DNA of 64,000 nucleotides from Epinephelus fuscoguttatus (GCF_011397635.1 NC_064759.1:15768428-15832427); one strand, 5' to 3'. Counted from the first letter of the stretch, positions 26,104 to 39,556 are shown. Notes: generated by a model not told the origin, from the sequence alone. Translations and numbers: made by a program.

Positions 26104-26445
26104 TCAGCAATGGAGCTCAAGAAGAAAGAAACCATTAAAATAATAGCTAAATAGTGAGTTTGCATGGGCGTCACTGTGCTGCTGTGATAACCGCAACTCT
26201 TCCAGGAAGACCTTCTGCAAGATTTTAGAGCCTAGCTGCAGAGATTTGCTCCCACTCAGCCACAGAAGCATCAGCAAGCCCAGGCTGTGATGTGGGGTGA
26301 TGAGGCCTGGCTCCCAGTTGGCATTCCAGTTCATCCCAAAAGTGCTGGATGGAGTTAAGGTGAGGGTTTTGTGCAGGTGAGTCAAGTTCTTTGATACAAA
26401 ACTGTAAAGCTTTTTGGACCTATGTTTTGTGCAAAGAGGCATTAA
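26104..26445 (-). repeat. Degenerate dispersed repeat, perhaps an old transposon piece
   Basis: The minus strand holds a 112-codon open frame with PSSTFGMNWNANWEPGL and MLLWLSGSKSLQLGSKILQ. The DNA ('ccagttcatcccaaaagtgc', 'ggatggagttaaggtgaggg') resembles a widespread fish repeat. I cannot place the family and see no promoter or splice context for a gene. Confidence 0.35.
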
Positions 26446-27839
26446 ATCTGAGTGGTCATAAAATCATTTTGAAAAAGCAGGAAGAAAAAGATACATGTAC
26501 CTGCGACTGTAATACTGAATATTTACAGCTCTTCAGGCCTCTAATAACTAGTTACAACACAGACGTTTGCAACAGGTGACAAAAATGCTTTGATTTAAAA
26601 GTCAAAAGGCTGAAAAACAGTTTCTGTGAAGTCGTGTAATGCTGTCGTAACATACAGTGAACAGAGAATAGATGAAAATTTTCCTTTACGTAAGTGTAGC
26701 TGTTTTGATGATTTCCCTTGATGAAGTTTTCTCTGACTTCCTCTCAGCACCACAGTAATTTCAAGTTAAAGCAGACCTCACATGCAGTAGTTACTCTGAC
26801 ATCTTTAGAATGTAGGAGGTGCAGTGAATGTTTGATGTGCTGCATTTGCAACCTTCCAGAAATGTCAAGTCTGTATTGTGAGGGAGGGAGAGATAAACAA
26901 CTTCCAGATTCAGTTTCTTGTTTATGCAACTCTTCCTTCCCTTGCTAATAAAGTATTGCATAGGATCATGCAACAAAAGCCTGTGGTTCAGGTGTTTCCT
27001 CTCTGACCCCAGTGAATTCTGATCCTGTTCACCTGAAGTTAGCGCTGGAAGGATTAGTCAAGTTAACTGGAAACTATTCCTATAGCTGATCATTCATTTG
27101 AGGCATTTGACTTTTGGTCCCAGCTTCTCAAAAATAAGGATTTGCTGTTTTCCATCTTAAAGTTAATTTGTCAATTTGTCTGTGGGTTTCACAAAACAAA
27201 CAATTTTAAGGGCTATGAAATTTATGATGGGCATTCTTTCCACCACTTTATTAAATTTTATTAACAAAAATGTGATTAAAATAACAAGCAAAATAATTGA
27301 TGGTGAAATTTACTTATTTTACTGGGTTATTAACTCACTTAGCCAGTTGGATGGTCAGTTGAAAGAATCAACAGATTATTCAGTGATGAAATCAGCTGTT
27401 GTTTCTGTTTGTCTGTCGTGTGTGGAGGAATAACTAAAGTAACCAGTTACAACACAGCCTTCAAACATACAATATGTAATGTTCTGCTGCCAGGGGTCCC
27501 TTAATCAAAACCGTAACAAAAGACGGAGCAATGCTGTTATTGCAGTCAGTTTCTTCTGGTTAGAATTTCTTTACTGTTTATTGTTTAGGAGGTTTTTACC
27601 AGGAGCCGAATTACCTGCAGAGATCTTTTCCTCTTCAAAACAAACGGACCAGGTGATTTAAACTGATAAAAACACTGAATAAAGCAGTTTCACGTTAATG
27701 ACTAGTGTTTTTCAAATGCCTTTTGGCACATTATGGAGGGGCTGGAGCCAATGTTCGCTCTGCTGGAAACATTTGATAGCATAACATGACGACATGACAT
27801 GACATGACAACTCATACTTCTCTTTAGAAAATAGAAGGA

Positions 27840-28320
27840 CAATTATTCAGTCTATTATAATCAGTCTTAGATTATGGTGATATTTTGTACATGCATGCAG
27901 CTCATCCACACTAAAATCACTTGATACAGTCGACCACAGTTATTTAAGCTTTATTACTGGGGATGGTTTTAAAACTCACCACTGTGACCTGTATCAGAAT
28001 GTGAGGTGGTCTTCTCTCACTGTTTGAGGAGAAAAACACTGTCTCCATTTTGTGTACAAGGCATTGCTAGGAAAGCTACTGTTCTATCTCACTTCTCCTT
28101 TAAAAATCAAATCTATCTCATCACATGCTCACAGGAATTTTTATCCCTTGAAACTTCCCAGATTAGCACTGAGCTCGGTAAATTAGCTTTTAGTTGTTTA
28201 GCACCAAATAAATGGAGCAAGTTACAAGAGGTATTTAAATTAGAAATGTATGTGTCATCAGATCATTTCAAGTGTGTGCTAGATGATATGTTTGTTTAAC
28301 AGCAATTTTTAAGTCTTGAG
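27840..28320 (+). mobile_element. LINE ORF2 C-terminal fragment (L2/Rex1-like)
   Basis: Reading forward: LDYGDILYMHAA, then ...LSFITGD, WSSLTV, and finally GKLAFSCLAPNKWSKLQE. The order 'LDYGDxxYM ... AFSxxAPxxWNxLQ' is the usual end of the reverse transcriptase ORF in fish LINEs. It is 5'-truncated and broken. The 97-codon open frame at 28006-28299 is part of it. Confidence 0.65.
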
Positions 28321-28854
28321 ACATTGCTACTACTTATTTATTTTATGTACTTTTTTTCATCACTTTATTGCAGTTGTTATCATATATTTGTATCCTTCTA
28401 GCCCACTGAATATGAAGTCAGTGCATTGCTGTAAGGAGCTTGATGCTCAGTAAATTTTCCCTGGTGTGAACAAAACATATAACATTGGTCTAGTCGGTTT
28501 TAGACATTTTAATGCCAACAGATTACATATCCTCCTGAGACCCTGTGCCCACATCACATTTTGGGTTTACTTGACCTTATACTTCCCTTCTACATAACTT
28601 AGACCTGTTGTCCTTGTTTGTGGACACTTTATGCCACCTAGTGTTAGGAAGAGCACAATACACCAAGCCATGTAAAAACAAGATGACAGCCATCTCTTTT
28701 TTCTTTTTTCTTTTTTTTTTTTGACGGCAGCCATCTCTCCAAGTCAGTCTGCAGGTGATCCCATCATAAAGGTGGACAAAACCTGATCACACTTTATGGT
28801 TGAAATATATTTATTTATGATTAATAATGTTTTATAGTTTGATACTGCAACAAA

Positions 28855-29172
28855 TCAATGGCTCAGAGGTAGAGCGGGTCATCCACTAATGGGAAGAACA
28901 GCGGTTTGATCTCCAGCTCCTCCAGGCTGCATGTCGACGTATCCTTGAGCAAGATACTGAACCCCAAATTGCTCCCGATGGCTGTTCCATTGTTCTGTGC
29001 GTGTGTTAAAAACTGAGTAGCAGGTGGCACCTTGTATGGCAGCCTCGGCCATCAATGTGTGAGTGAATGGGTGAATGTGACTCGTACTTAAAAAAAAAAA
29101 AAAAAAAAAAAAAAAGCGCTTTGAGTGGTCAGATGAGTGGAAAGGCACTATACAAGTAGAGGTCCACTTACC
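28855..29172 (+). mobile_element. tRNA-derived SINE with internal poly(A)
   Basis: The head 'tggctcagaggtagagcggg' reads like a tRNA A box and 'gcggtttgatctcc' like a B box. A body with 'ccttgagcaagatactgaac' follows, then an A run of about 26 at 29090-29115 and the tail 'gcgctttgagtggtcagatg'. This is a common teleost SINE layout. It is a remnant, not a tRNA gene, because the cloverleaf cannot close after the B box. Confidence 0.6.
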
Positions 29173-29999
29173 ACATCGGACAAATTTTAGCAGCAGTAAC
29201 AACATACGTACATACATTTATAATAATATTGTTTGAGGACATTGAGTCCTTATTATTGTTGACAGTGTTGATTTTTTTATACTTAACGGGTCCTACTGAT
29301 CCCAAATAGCTCAGGAAAATTACAAAATGCACACCACACAGAAGTTTAGGTCTCAGGAGGATATAAGGACAGTATAAGACAACTGATGGGGAGAAACAGC
29401 AAGAACACAGTATGAACAAACATGATTTATAAAACATGAATATAGTTAAACAATAATATAAATAATAAAAAATAATAATAATTTATTTACATGGTGCCAC
29501 TCTGTTGTGTTGTGATTAGGTTGTGATTATCTTTAAAATAAAATATGCAAACACAGGAATATAAGAAACTGTAATACATGAGCAGTTGAGACATAAATGG
29601 TGAATTAATGCTGTTTAAATGCTACTTCAAGCCTCCCCTGCATAAGCGGGTGTCCAACATGGGCCACCCCAGTCAGAAAAGTGTAGAGCCGCCCCTGGAC
29701 TCTGTAGGCATCCCCTGTACCGCAGTGTCGTCCCGCCGCCCTATCCGACAAAGAGAGCTGCAGTACTGCAAAGTGTGAAGGGAGAGAGAGGAGGGAGGGG
29801 AGGGGGGTACCGCACTGTCGTTACGAGTCCAAGTGGAGAAGGCAGGAGGAGAGACGCATTATTGCAGTAGCCTACAGTGCCACAGCACTTTACTTCCCAC
29901 AAGACGCACATCCGTCCGCGCAGACAGAAAGCCCGAGAGAGGTGGGGGGCGACAGAAATCAAAGACAGATAACAGATTTCTCATGACTGGACTTTTTTT

Positions 30000-30598
30000 C
30001 CTCCCTCCCCGTTAATTTAGAAATTGCACGCATTTGCCAGTAGCTTATAGAAGAGGCAACTCAACAACCAGCCAATCAGCGCTGCGTCTCCGCATCCAGG
30101 AGCAGCTCTGCCAGGACTCAGCATCACTCGGAGGAGCTGCGTGCAGCCCTGCAGGAATATAAACACCCGAGGATTTCTCCTCAATGGATTATCATTTGCA
30201 AGTACTTTTCTCTTGAGCTCGCGTCGTCCTCCTTCACTTCCTGCCACACGGTGAATTATCGCCCGGCCCGTTTACGTGTCTCGGTATATTGCGGTACTTT
30301 TGCTGACGACTTGCAGTATAAATGCATCGCTAGAAGAAGATCGGCTCCACTGCGCAAAGACCCTCCGCCTGTGTTTACTGTGCGCGCGGCACTTTCATCA
30401 CTTTGCTAATTGAAAATTTGGACTTTCGTTTGGACCAGTGCCTATAAATTCTCCTCTTGTTTTTTTTTCCTGTGATCTTGCTGCTTTTTTTCTTCTTCTT
30501 CTCGTGTTGTACTTCAGACCCTCCCTCTCCACCTCACAGCCCGTCACCCCTCCTCCTCCTCCGCTGCCCGTGAGTCAGTTCAAACAGCTGCATAGAAG
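30000..30598 (+). promoter_or_regulatory. GC-rich vamp1 5' flank and 5'UTR
   Basis: Base composition changes sharply to GC-rich with many CpG, unlike the AT-rich surroundings. A TATA-like 'ggaatataaacacc' is at about 30154-30167 and 'cagtataaatgc' at about 30314-30325. The start codon follows at 30599. The exact start site cannot be read. Confidence 0.5.
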
Positions 30599-33500
30599 AT
30601 GTGAGTATTAATGCGGCTTTTCTGCTGCGCTCTTTTCACTACAGCAATATTAGAAACACCTCTTTAGCTGCTCTTGATAATTATATATACATTACTGCAT
30701 GTTTTGCACGGTGGGGGTCGGAAACTGAACTGATTTCTTTCAGCTTGATGGATTCTGCTGACGCAAGGGAAATTTTCCGTCACACCAATACTAAATTATG
30801 TATTCAGGGGTTGACTGCTGCCACTGTAAAGCCTTAGATATAAAGCCAGTTTTATGTATAATCTGACACCATGGATTTAATAGTAATAATTTGTTAGACA
30901 GGGTATTTTAGGTCCAAGGGTTTGAGGTCATCACCTGCTCTGTGTTTGGGAACATGCATGTCATATGATTGATGCTTCATGAGGTGAAGACGTTCTTCTT
31001 CTTCATCTGCTGAATTCATTTCTTGTCCTGCAGTGGTTGTGATTTATATCAAACTGTCCCTCATGTTGAGACAGTGGCTGCTCCCCTGAGGAGCTTGTTT
31101 GCTCTGTTTAAAACCTCCTGTACCTCCTCTCCCCCCTGCTGGATTAACCCTTTCCCCTTTTCCGCAAGCCACTCTCCAGCTTTACCTTTTCCTTCTCCGT
31201 CCCACCCAGCTCTCTGTAATCCATCATAAGAACTTCTCCTCTTCTCTCGCTCATTATTCAGCCAGGACTTTCTGTTTCTGGCTTCCCATCTGTGGCCTAT
31301 ATATTTTTTTCACCCCATTGCATCTCTTAAATCCCCAACCCTTCACATCCTATTTTCTGCATTATTCACCCTACATCGCCTCTTCCCCTTGCACAATATG
31401 CAGTTCTCTCCTTTTGCTATGTGGCAGCTTTTCCCTCCTCTCTAACCTGCAAATAAGCTGCATTTGCTCCTTTTTTTAATCTCTGTTTTAAGCCTTTAGT
31501 TCTCCCCGGGCCATAAACATGCATCAGTTATCACATCACCAAATGGCCTCTTTTACTCCAACTTCAATTCCTCTTCCTCCTCCTCGTGCTTCTTCTCAGG
31601 TCTGCCCCAGATGCTGCTGCTGCCCCCCCAGGTGGAGCCCCCGGTGCTCCAGGAGCCCCTGGTGCAGATGGAGCTCCAGGCGGCGGACCTCCCGCCCCAC
31701 CCAACACCACCAGCAACCGCAGGCTACAGCAGACACAGGCCCAAGTCGAGGAGGTGAGCTGGACCATGCCAGATTACGATTCCAGCTTGATGTTACGTGC
31801 AATGCGTCAGTATGATGCAGTAATGCAGGGAACCTCATCAGTGGCTTACTAATTAAATGTCTGGACTTACTGTATATGCACAGCACTTATATTGTAGAGA
31901 CAGGCATCTAAAATGATCTGCGGTTTCTCTTATGTTCTCTAGAAAGTCTTGGTCTTAATATATAATAGGCCAATGGATTTGGACTACTTATAAACTCTTA
32001 TTTAGGATATATAGCTTCCTTTGCTTTAATCATGCTTGTCATCATCTTTGTCTCTCCTCCCCACTGCTGCCAAATGCTGTCTCATCCTCGCCGCTGTGGT
32101 CTAGGTGGTGGATATCATGCGGGTGAATGTGGACAAGGTTTTGGAAAGGGACCAGAAGCTTTCAGAGCTGGATGACAGAGCGGACGCTCTCCAAGCTGGA
32201 GCCTCCCAGTTTGAAAGCTGCGCAGCTAAGCTAAAGAACAAGTACTGGTGGAAGAACTGCAAGGTGGGCACATTAGTGCGACTCCATTAAACAGATTGTT
32301 GTTACTAAAAGAAACTCACAATGTAACTTGAGTCTGAATAACAACATCCCTATTTGTATGTGGTGCATTAAGATGTATATAGATCTAGAATAGAATTAAA
32401 ATGAAGTGTGAATGAGATCAGCTCTTTTCTTTGAAAGCATCAAACATGCTGAGGTGCACTGAGGCGGACACACAGTCTGTTCTGGGGATCCCACTCTCCA
32501 CACACTAATCTGTTAATGAGCTGATGTGGAAGACTAAGCAGATGCTTTGGGGGAAAGAAGTCTCTTATTGTAGAGTTTTTACAACAGACTCAGAAACACT
32601 CGAGTGTATTAAATGTTTTATTGTTTTGATGTGTTTGAACTACACACATAGTTATGGTGTGTATAAAAAAGGTCACATTATAGTGAATGTTAATGTTTTC
32701 TTCTTTCAGATGATGATCATGATGGGAATCATTGGAGTCATTGTGGTTGGAATAATATTCTGTAAGTAGCCTCTTGATACTCATAAAACATATTGATTAA
32801 TCTATTGGTTGACAGCCAGATAGGGTGATATATAGGCTTTTGTGCACAGATAAAAGTATTAGAAAAAAAGTATGTGATCATTTAGTGTATTTCTCTCAAC
32901 AGCAGAGGAACAGATACTGGGATGGGCACAAATGTTGTTATTGGAGAAAAATTAGGTTTATGTATTTATTCATATCAGATATAAAGCTCCTGATGAGCTC
33001 TTTCTGCTGCCAATGGAGTAATTGTGAATTCTGAATCAATCCAGAGTTATTCATCAAAAATCAAAAGACTCAACACTGACATTATTTAGTAAGTGCACTT
33101 ACAGTATGCCCTCTTGGCCCCAAATACTTCGAAGTATGTGTTAATGACATTTAATATTAAAGATTACATTTGATTAACAAAGTCAGGACAGAGTATGTTT
33201 TTTTTTATTTATTTATTTATTTTCTGTTTTGGCCGTTCTGTAAACTTACATTGGTTCTCAAGGATCCTCTTTTCATGGGAACTGCTCGCATGGTGTTATT
33301 CTGTCACTGTACAATAGCTGAGATAGTACTGCTGTTACTTTTACAGGAAATTAGAGTAGAGCAGGGTGATATTTCATGATTGATATCATGATTTGAAAGT
33401 AGGTATCATCTTAGATTTTAGATATTATAATGTCTTAAGTGTTGTCTTTCCTGGTTTTAAAGGTCCAGCATGAGGGATTTATTGGTACCTATCGGCAGAA

Positions 33501-34728
33501 ATGGAATATAATACTTATAACTATGTTTTGATTAGTTTACAATCACCAAAAAATAGGAATCTTTGTGTTTTCATTACCTTCGAATGAGGTGTTTATATAT
33601 ACATACAGAGAGGGTCCTCTTCCAGAGAGTCCACCATGTTGTTTCTACAGTGAGCCAGAACGGACAAATCAAACACTGACTCTAGATAGCGCCATTCATG
33701 TTTTAGCACCAGCCATTGTTGTTCTCCTACATGCAGGCAAACATTAGCAGTTTCAGTAACCTTACCACTAGATGCCACTAAATCCTGCACACTGGACCTT
33801 TAAAGGCTGCAATATACTACAGTGATGTAAGCTTCTGAACTCACCAGACTCTTCTTGCTGTTCTAGTGTTTGCCTTTACCCACTAAGTCATTATATCCAC
33901 ATCACTGATGATTATTTATCCAAAAAAAGTCTCACTGTGTAAATATTTTGTGAAAGCACCAATAGTCAACCCACAAAAATAGCCACAATGTCAGCATTAA
34001 GATATTTGGTTAAAACATATGGTGATATTTGATTATCCCTGTATCGACCAGCCATAAGGCAGAGTAACAGCCATGGGTGTTTTACCGCACAGGCCTACCA
34101 GGCCCAGGGCCCCAAGGGCTCAGTGGGCCCCCAAGCCAGAGCCTGTTCGTGAAGGTGCTGTTATTAACTTTGCATCTTTTGTCAAAGGGCTTAGTTATCA
34201 TGTCAATAACAGAGAAAAACTGGAGGGATAGCCTAAACATTTACCTTGGAGATGTCACATGAAAGACACCATCGTGTTACATTTTAAATTAGTGTTTCTA
34301 TCCCCAAAGTTTATCCATAGGACTTTAGATGTGCTAAGCATTATATCCAATATGGGTCCTTCAAGTCTGTGGGGAGAACAATAGCGCATTGTACCTGTCC
34401 TGAGGGGGGGTGGGGGCTTTTATGTGTACAGGCCCAGGGCCCCACTGTGTCATAATCCACCCATGTTGACAGCACCGACATATGCCCATGTCTAGCCTGC
34501 ATACTTCTGCTTTGATTGGCCATTATTTATGTCTTGTTTTTACAATAAATACCAGTTATAATACTCATTTAACCATCTCTTTATTAGAAACAAACTTGTA
34601 AACACTATATAAAAAGAAGAGCTCAGCTGACTGCCCTCTCCTTGTTTTGTTTTAAATGATGTCAGATCCATTAGACTAATGACTTCTTCTCCCCCTCTCC
34701 TTCATTCGCAGTGTACTTCTTCCACTGA
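30599..34728 (+). CDS. vamp1: Synaptobrevin-1 (vesicle-associated membrane protein 1)
   Basis: Five exons: 30599-30600 (only AT of the start codon), 31600-31753, 32105-32263, 32710-32761 and 34712-34728 (TGA), giving 127 residues; human VAMP1 has 118. The split ATG makes [13 protein letters not shown]. The N-terminal 35 residues are Gly/Ala/Pro-rich. The R-SNARE motif follows ([15 protein letters not shown], then [20 protein letters not shown]) with the central arginine in LDDRADALQ, then YWWKNCK and a C-terminal membrane anchor ([17 protein letters not shown]) ending in YFFH. It is the vesicle R-SNARE that pairs with syntaxin and SNAP-25 in exocytosis, mainly in neurons. VEEV and NCKMMI favour VAMP1 over VAMP2. 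Teleost duplicates (a or b) cannot be told apart here. Confidence 0.94.
33456..33804. mobile_element. MITE with 13-bp perfect inverted termini in vamp1 intron 4
   Basis: It starts 'tttaaaggtccag' and ends 'ctggacctttaaa', exact inverted repeats. The body has 'ggcagaaatggaatataata', 'ccaccatgttgtttctacag' and 'agccagaacggacaaatcaa', a repeat I recognise from many percomorph introns. A second, damaged copy lies at 58608-58840. Confidence 0.75.
34070..34470. repeat. Probable short DNA element with GGCCCAGGGCCCC boxes
   Basis: 'atgggtg' near the left and 'cacccat' near the right could be inverted ends, and ggcccagggcccc occurs twice (about 34099 and 34431). The evidence is weak; it lies in vamp1 intron 4. 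Confidence 0.3.
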
Positions 34729-36720
34729 GCTCAGCCCATCAGTACAGATGGATACGGACTTGAGAATGATATGAGAGGGAAGAGAAAAAAAAAAAGATAC
34801 CCAAGCGCCACTCCTCCCCTTTTATCCGTCCTCTCCTTCCTCTCTTCACAGTCTTCCATCAATCAAACCATCTTGCACTTATACCAGACAGTAGTGTTTA
34901 TAGGTGTCTCCGCTCTCTTTGTCCCTGCTCTCCCTCCCTTCTTGTTGCTTTCTTCCACTGTTTAAAGTCTCACTCACCTCCTCCTGTCTCTGCACCTCAT
35001 GTATTATTGAAGGACGCAGCAGGCGGAGTGAAAGAGGGAGAAAGGAAGGGAAGGAGGGAGGGAGAATATTCTTGTGACATGGGAACACACGGGGCTTAGG
35101 CCTCTGAACGAAGCAACGAGGGGAGAGATGTACAATATGCAGGATGTGAATGTGTGCAGGGAGATTGAACAAGAGTTTGCAGTCCTTTCTACCCCAGATA
35201 TGCCAAAGCTTGTTCATATTACCTTTTTTGAGAGTCCTACATTTGTAAGTTGATACTGACATGCCTAACTAACACACTCCTCTCACAACTGCTACCGTCA
35301 TTGCTACTTACTAACACAAGGTCACAAGGTTAGATTAATATTAGAAACATTTCTGTTGTACGTGTGTGTATTTGTGAACCAAAGCATTGTAGCCAGTAGC
35401 TTTTTTCCGAGTTTAGCTGACAGGCTTTTATGAGTAACTTTTTCGTTTCCTTTCCCGCCCTAACTTTCTGCAACGTTCAGAACCGACAATGAGAGGAAGA
35501 AATTTAAAAAGGGGAAAAGACTGTGTAAGAGCATAAGGAAAGGAAGAAGTGATTCAGGGAAAAGTAGCTCGCGTTGTTTCCCTATATAAACCACACTAAC
35601 TTCAAATTCTGGACTGATAAGCAATTATTAATAGAATATAACTATGCTTCATTTTACCTGGTTTTTGTACCACAGGTGGAGTCATAGTGGTAGTGTTGTG
35701 CTTAGTGGCAGAGTAATATGCACAGCAAGGCAAGCAGCCACTAACAGACAATCTACTGTACACATGAACTGACCCAGAGGAAGGTCTCATAACTCTGACG
35801 TGGACAGAGTCACAGCCATAGACAGATGAATGTGTAACGTCACATTTAAAAACATTAAATAAAAAAAAAAGCAGGTACAAATGCCAACTTGTTTTGGAAG
35901 TTGTGCAGACAAAGCGTTTGTTTGACTGTTGTTTAAGTTGATCTGATATTTAAAAAGCAAGAAAATGGGAGAAAGGACATGATTTAGAAACCCAGAGCCA
36001 CCTGCCCCCACCCCTCCAACCCTCCCCTCACTCACATAAAAACAGACTCACCTGCAGTAAATGCAAAATGAGGTGTTTCTTTCTAACTTGCATGGCAAAC
36101 CGTGTCCATAGTTTTGCCTTTTTGTGTGATCTGTGTATCTGCCATTTCTGAATCTAACTGCCGATTGTACATTTTCTTTTGTTAGTGGTTTAAAGGACCT
36201 GTGTATAATGTCTTTATGATCTGATAATTACTGCTTATGCAATGCAGCGATGCTCAAAAGTTTGCCAAATTTTATTAATTTCACTTGCTTTTGAGATAAA
36301 AAAAATACTACTATTCAGAGACTGCAAACAAATGCTACTATAGTGACCTGTTTAAAAATATGTAGTATTGTATGGATAGAACAATAGTGCACATGTGTCG
36401 GATAATGCTCCTAAAAATGTGTTTATAAATTCTTTAAGGTTTTTTGGGGGGGTTGTTGGATATAAAGAAAATCTAATTTTCCTCTCTTGGGACTGATTTT
36501 GAGAGTTGATAAAATTAAGATGCATAATTGTAGCAGTTAGTTATAATTACCTGATGATATTGTGCGACAGTATTATGAGGTAATTACCACAAGAGATATG
36601 AGTACATGTTTTGTGATTTACAACCTGAAAATGCAGTAAGATGATGCAACTGGATTTGCGAAAAACAAATGCATGCTTACCACTTTTGCTGATGCCAATA
36701 AAGAAATAATCAACAAAACT
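34729..36720 (+). other. vamp1 3'UTR (probable)
   Basis: After the vamp1 stop about 2 kb run without a gene up to AATAAA at 36697-36702. Long 3'UTRs are usual for synaptobrevin genes. I see no coding sequence on the opposite strand. Confidence 0.5.
36697..36702 (+). terminator. Candidate vamp1 poly(A) signal
   Basis: AATAAA in 'gatgccaataaagaaataat', the first canonical signal in good context that I find after the vamp1 stop. Confidence 0.45.
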
Positions 36721-37354
36721 GAGTGCTGACCTTTGTTTTATTCTCCCGACATATTGAGACAATTTGGACCTTGTTAGAAGATTTTTTTCTGCAATCTAAT
36801 CTGCTTCAAGTAATGCCAGCTTTCTCATCAATGCAGATTGTTTGTCCACAACAGAGCTTTATTCAATTTCCAGATGTATTACAAGATATGCACTGACATT
36901 GATCATGTCAAATACCTCAAACTATGTTGCAGAGTTACAAAATCCTTCATTGGGAAAAATTACAAGGAGTAACAATATCAATAAAACACACAAAACAAGC
37001 AGCAAATAGCCATAAAAACAAACTACAAGCTATATTTAAAAAAAAATAGTAGCAAATGAAAACAGTGCAACTACAACCCCTTAACATGCAGATTTCCTTC
37101 CTTCTCCTCTAATCATCCTCTTCCATGTTCTGTAAAAGTTTGTTGCAATTATGTTTACAATGAGGCGAATATAAAATCCAGAGACTCAGTTTTTGTATGT
37201 CTGCACCACTCCATCAAATGGAAATATTCTAGTCGTATGCTTAATATGATTAGCAGTTTTACAAAAATGTTATACACACATTCAGCCTGATGCATTTGGC
37301 ATCTTTGGAAACTTTGGGATCGCTCTACGATGTTTGTTATTCATGAAACACTTT

Positions 37355-37985
37355 ACAATGACTTTTATTTATGACACACTATACTATGACTTTTATTAAT
37401 GACACACTATACTATATAAGCATGTTGAAAAATAGTCATGTCATAGAATGTCGTGGCAAAAAATACCCTCATAATATTGTTCAATATAATACAGTTGAGT
37501 GCACATGGCTTTTCTTTGTTCTGATGAACTAAGGAGACAACAACAGCCATTTTAGGATGCTTAAATGATGTCTAGTTTATGGCTGTACAGATGAACAAAT
37601 CATTTGAGTGCAGTGAAACCCAACATAGTTCATTTAAAAACGGTCACAGTACAGTATGTTGGAAAAAACTCATAAAATAATTTGCCACAAAAACATTAAA
37701 TCATAGTATTGTTTGTGGAAAAAGAAGTCTATTATACTGTATCTCATAGTATGTCAAAAAGAAGTCAAAGTACAGTATGTTGGAGAAAAACAGTATTGTA
37801 CATTGAAAAAAAGACAGTATGTTGAAAAAAAAATGAAGAGAAAGGAACAGTATATTATGTCAACAGAAAAGTCATAGTGTAGTATGTTGAACAAAAAGTC
37901 GTAGCATTGGGTGTTTAAAAAATGTGGCAGCATATTATAATAATAGGCAAAAAAAACAGGCAATGTAGTATGTCGTAAAATATCT
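37355..37985. repeat. Outlying, partly inverted copies of the tapbpl minisatellite
   Basis: At 37355-37430 two units read forward ('acactatactatgactttta'). From about 37620 to 37980 related units read in reverse ('gtcaaagtacagtatgttgg', 'gtcatagtgtagtatgttga'). They belong to the same family as the array at 40005-43405. Confidence 0.6.
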
Positions 37986-38121
37986 ATCCATCTCTATATC
38001 TATCTTAGATACACACATACACAGCTGGACATGCGTAGTAGTAGGAGAACTCAGTGGTTAAAGCTACTGACTTCTACTGATTCTACGTCTAGAATTTTCT
38101 ACAGCAACATTAACATTCACC

Positions 38122-38350
38122 TGCCCTGGATAAGGATCAAACTTTCAACCTTAGGATCTCCAAGCAGTTCTTTAATAGCCTGAGCTATTTCACCTCAAAC
38201 TACCGCTCTGTTTTTACGGAGCCTTTCACTCTCTGCTCTGGATAAGGATCAAACCTTCAACATTAGGATCTCCAAGCAGCTCTTTAACAGCCTGAGCAAT
38301 TCCACCTCACACTCCCACTGTGTTTCATGGAGCCTTTCACTCTCTCCTCT
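38122..38350 (-). repeat. Two tandem ~113-bp units with tRNA-like sequence
   Basis: The phrase 'ctggataaggatcaaacttt' recurs at about 38237, and 'gcctttcactctct' closes each unit. In reverse each unit reads 'gctcaggctgttaaagagct ... aggtttgatcctta', which resembles a tRNA A box and B box. It may be a duplicated tRNA-derived SINE head. A fragment of a third unit follows. Confidence 0.5.
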
Positions 38351-39556
38351 GGACAGCAGATTTTAAAAGTCACTGAGCCTCGACGAGCATCGAATTCAGA
38401 ATCTCAGGACTTCCAATCAGTCCGAGCTGGAGATGCTTGAATGCGCATCCTTGAAGATTTTCCCTTGCTCCTTTAGACAATGCATTAAAAAAAAAAAAAA
38501 TTAAGTCCCTGTATAACTAATTAAAAAAAAACATAGTGCCACTGATTTAGTATTTACAATAAAAGAATTTGTGCAGACAAGTAAAAGTACCTTAAAATAC
38601 CTACTGCCTACACATGCACAATTCAATTGACCCTCTTAAGTAAACTAGAATTATCATCTCACAGTTGTGAGCCTCTGCCAATCAATCAGGCTAATGCTTA
38701 TATATCCACGTCAGTCCAGACTCATATAATATATGTAGCAGAGACATTAAAGGAATTCAGGAGAAGGTATTAAGGGTATTTTTGGGCAAAACGTGGATGC
38801 TTTACACACAACTTCAACCTGACAGCACAGAGGATCTATACAATCAGCATCGTTTCAAGGTGGACATGAAAGACTAGTGTCACTAGTCTAGTATCTGACC
38901 AAATGTCTCCCCATCTGTTTCTGAGTTACAGTGTTGAGTGATGGCAAGAAAAGTGTTTCTGCAGAAAGTTATGATTTCACAGTGAAGTTGAACTTTTGGA
39001 TATAAACTGTCATCACTTCATCATTTCATCCCATTAGACATTTGTGTGGAATTTTGTCACACTTAGCACATAAATTCATGGGTTATGGTGTTGAGTCGTT
39101 GAGTCCAAATGGACGTTCCTGCCTACTTTGAAAACAAGCACTAGAAAGGCAAAACACAGGTCAGTAAGTCAGTGTGAAAGAAATAATGAAACCGCAGTGG
39201 GTAATTTATGTGTGACATAAATTATCCACTGTAAAGTAAAGTACAGTTTGGGATTTAAGATTTAATATGTTACAGGTTACAGAAATGCAACTTCCAGCTG
39301 CTGAATGCAACTTAACATATAGCTACCACCAAAAAAACTCAACAGCAAACGTATAAAGCAAGTACAGTAAAATATTGAAATACCGTTTTTCCTCAAAATC
39401 GCATTCTTTCGGTTCACTAGAAGCCTGGAAGAGTGAACCAGTGATGGCTTCTAATGAAATCAGTAATAACTTAAAGACTCACTAATGACACAGGAAATCT
39501 CTCAGGGCTCAGTTCCAGGTCTGGAGGAGTATCTATGAGAATATGTACAGACTAAC

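Larger units (their letters stand above)
24993..29990. other. Intergenic region between mrpl51 and vamp1
   Basis: Five kb without a supported host gene. It is mostly transposon remains (listed separately). The rest is AT-rich sequence in which I see nothing definite. Confidence 0.6.
36721..39556. other. Intergenic region between vamp1 and tapbpl (convergent ends)
   Basis: There is no supported gene. The part next to tapbpl may be its 3'UTR on the minus strand. Satellite outliers and tRNA-like tandem units occupy 37.3-38.4 kb. Confidence 0.5.

Noticed and set aside
28006-28299. 97-residue open frame as a small gene
   Set aside because: Its sequence and the DNA before it match the end of a LINE ORF2.
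28855-28930. tRNA gene
   Set aside because: A and B box-like sequence is present, but the cloverleaf cannot be completed and a SINE body with A run follows.
31519-31886. Several overlapping open frames on both strands around vamp1 exon 2
   Set aside because: They are shadows of the GC-rich coding exon; only the spliced VAMP1 frame shows family residues.
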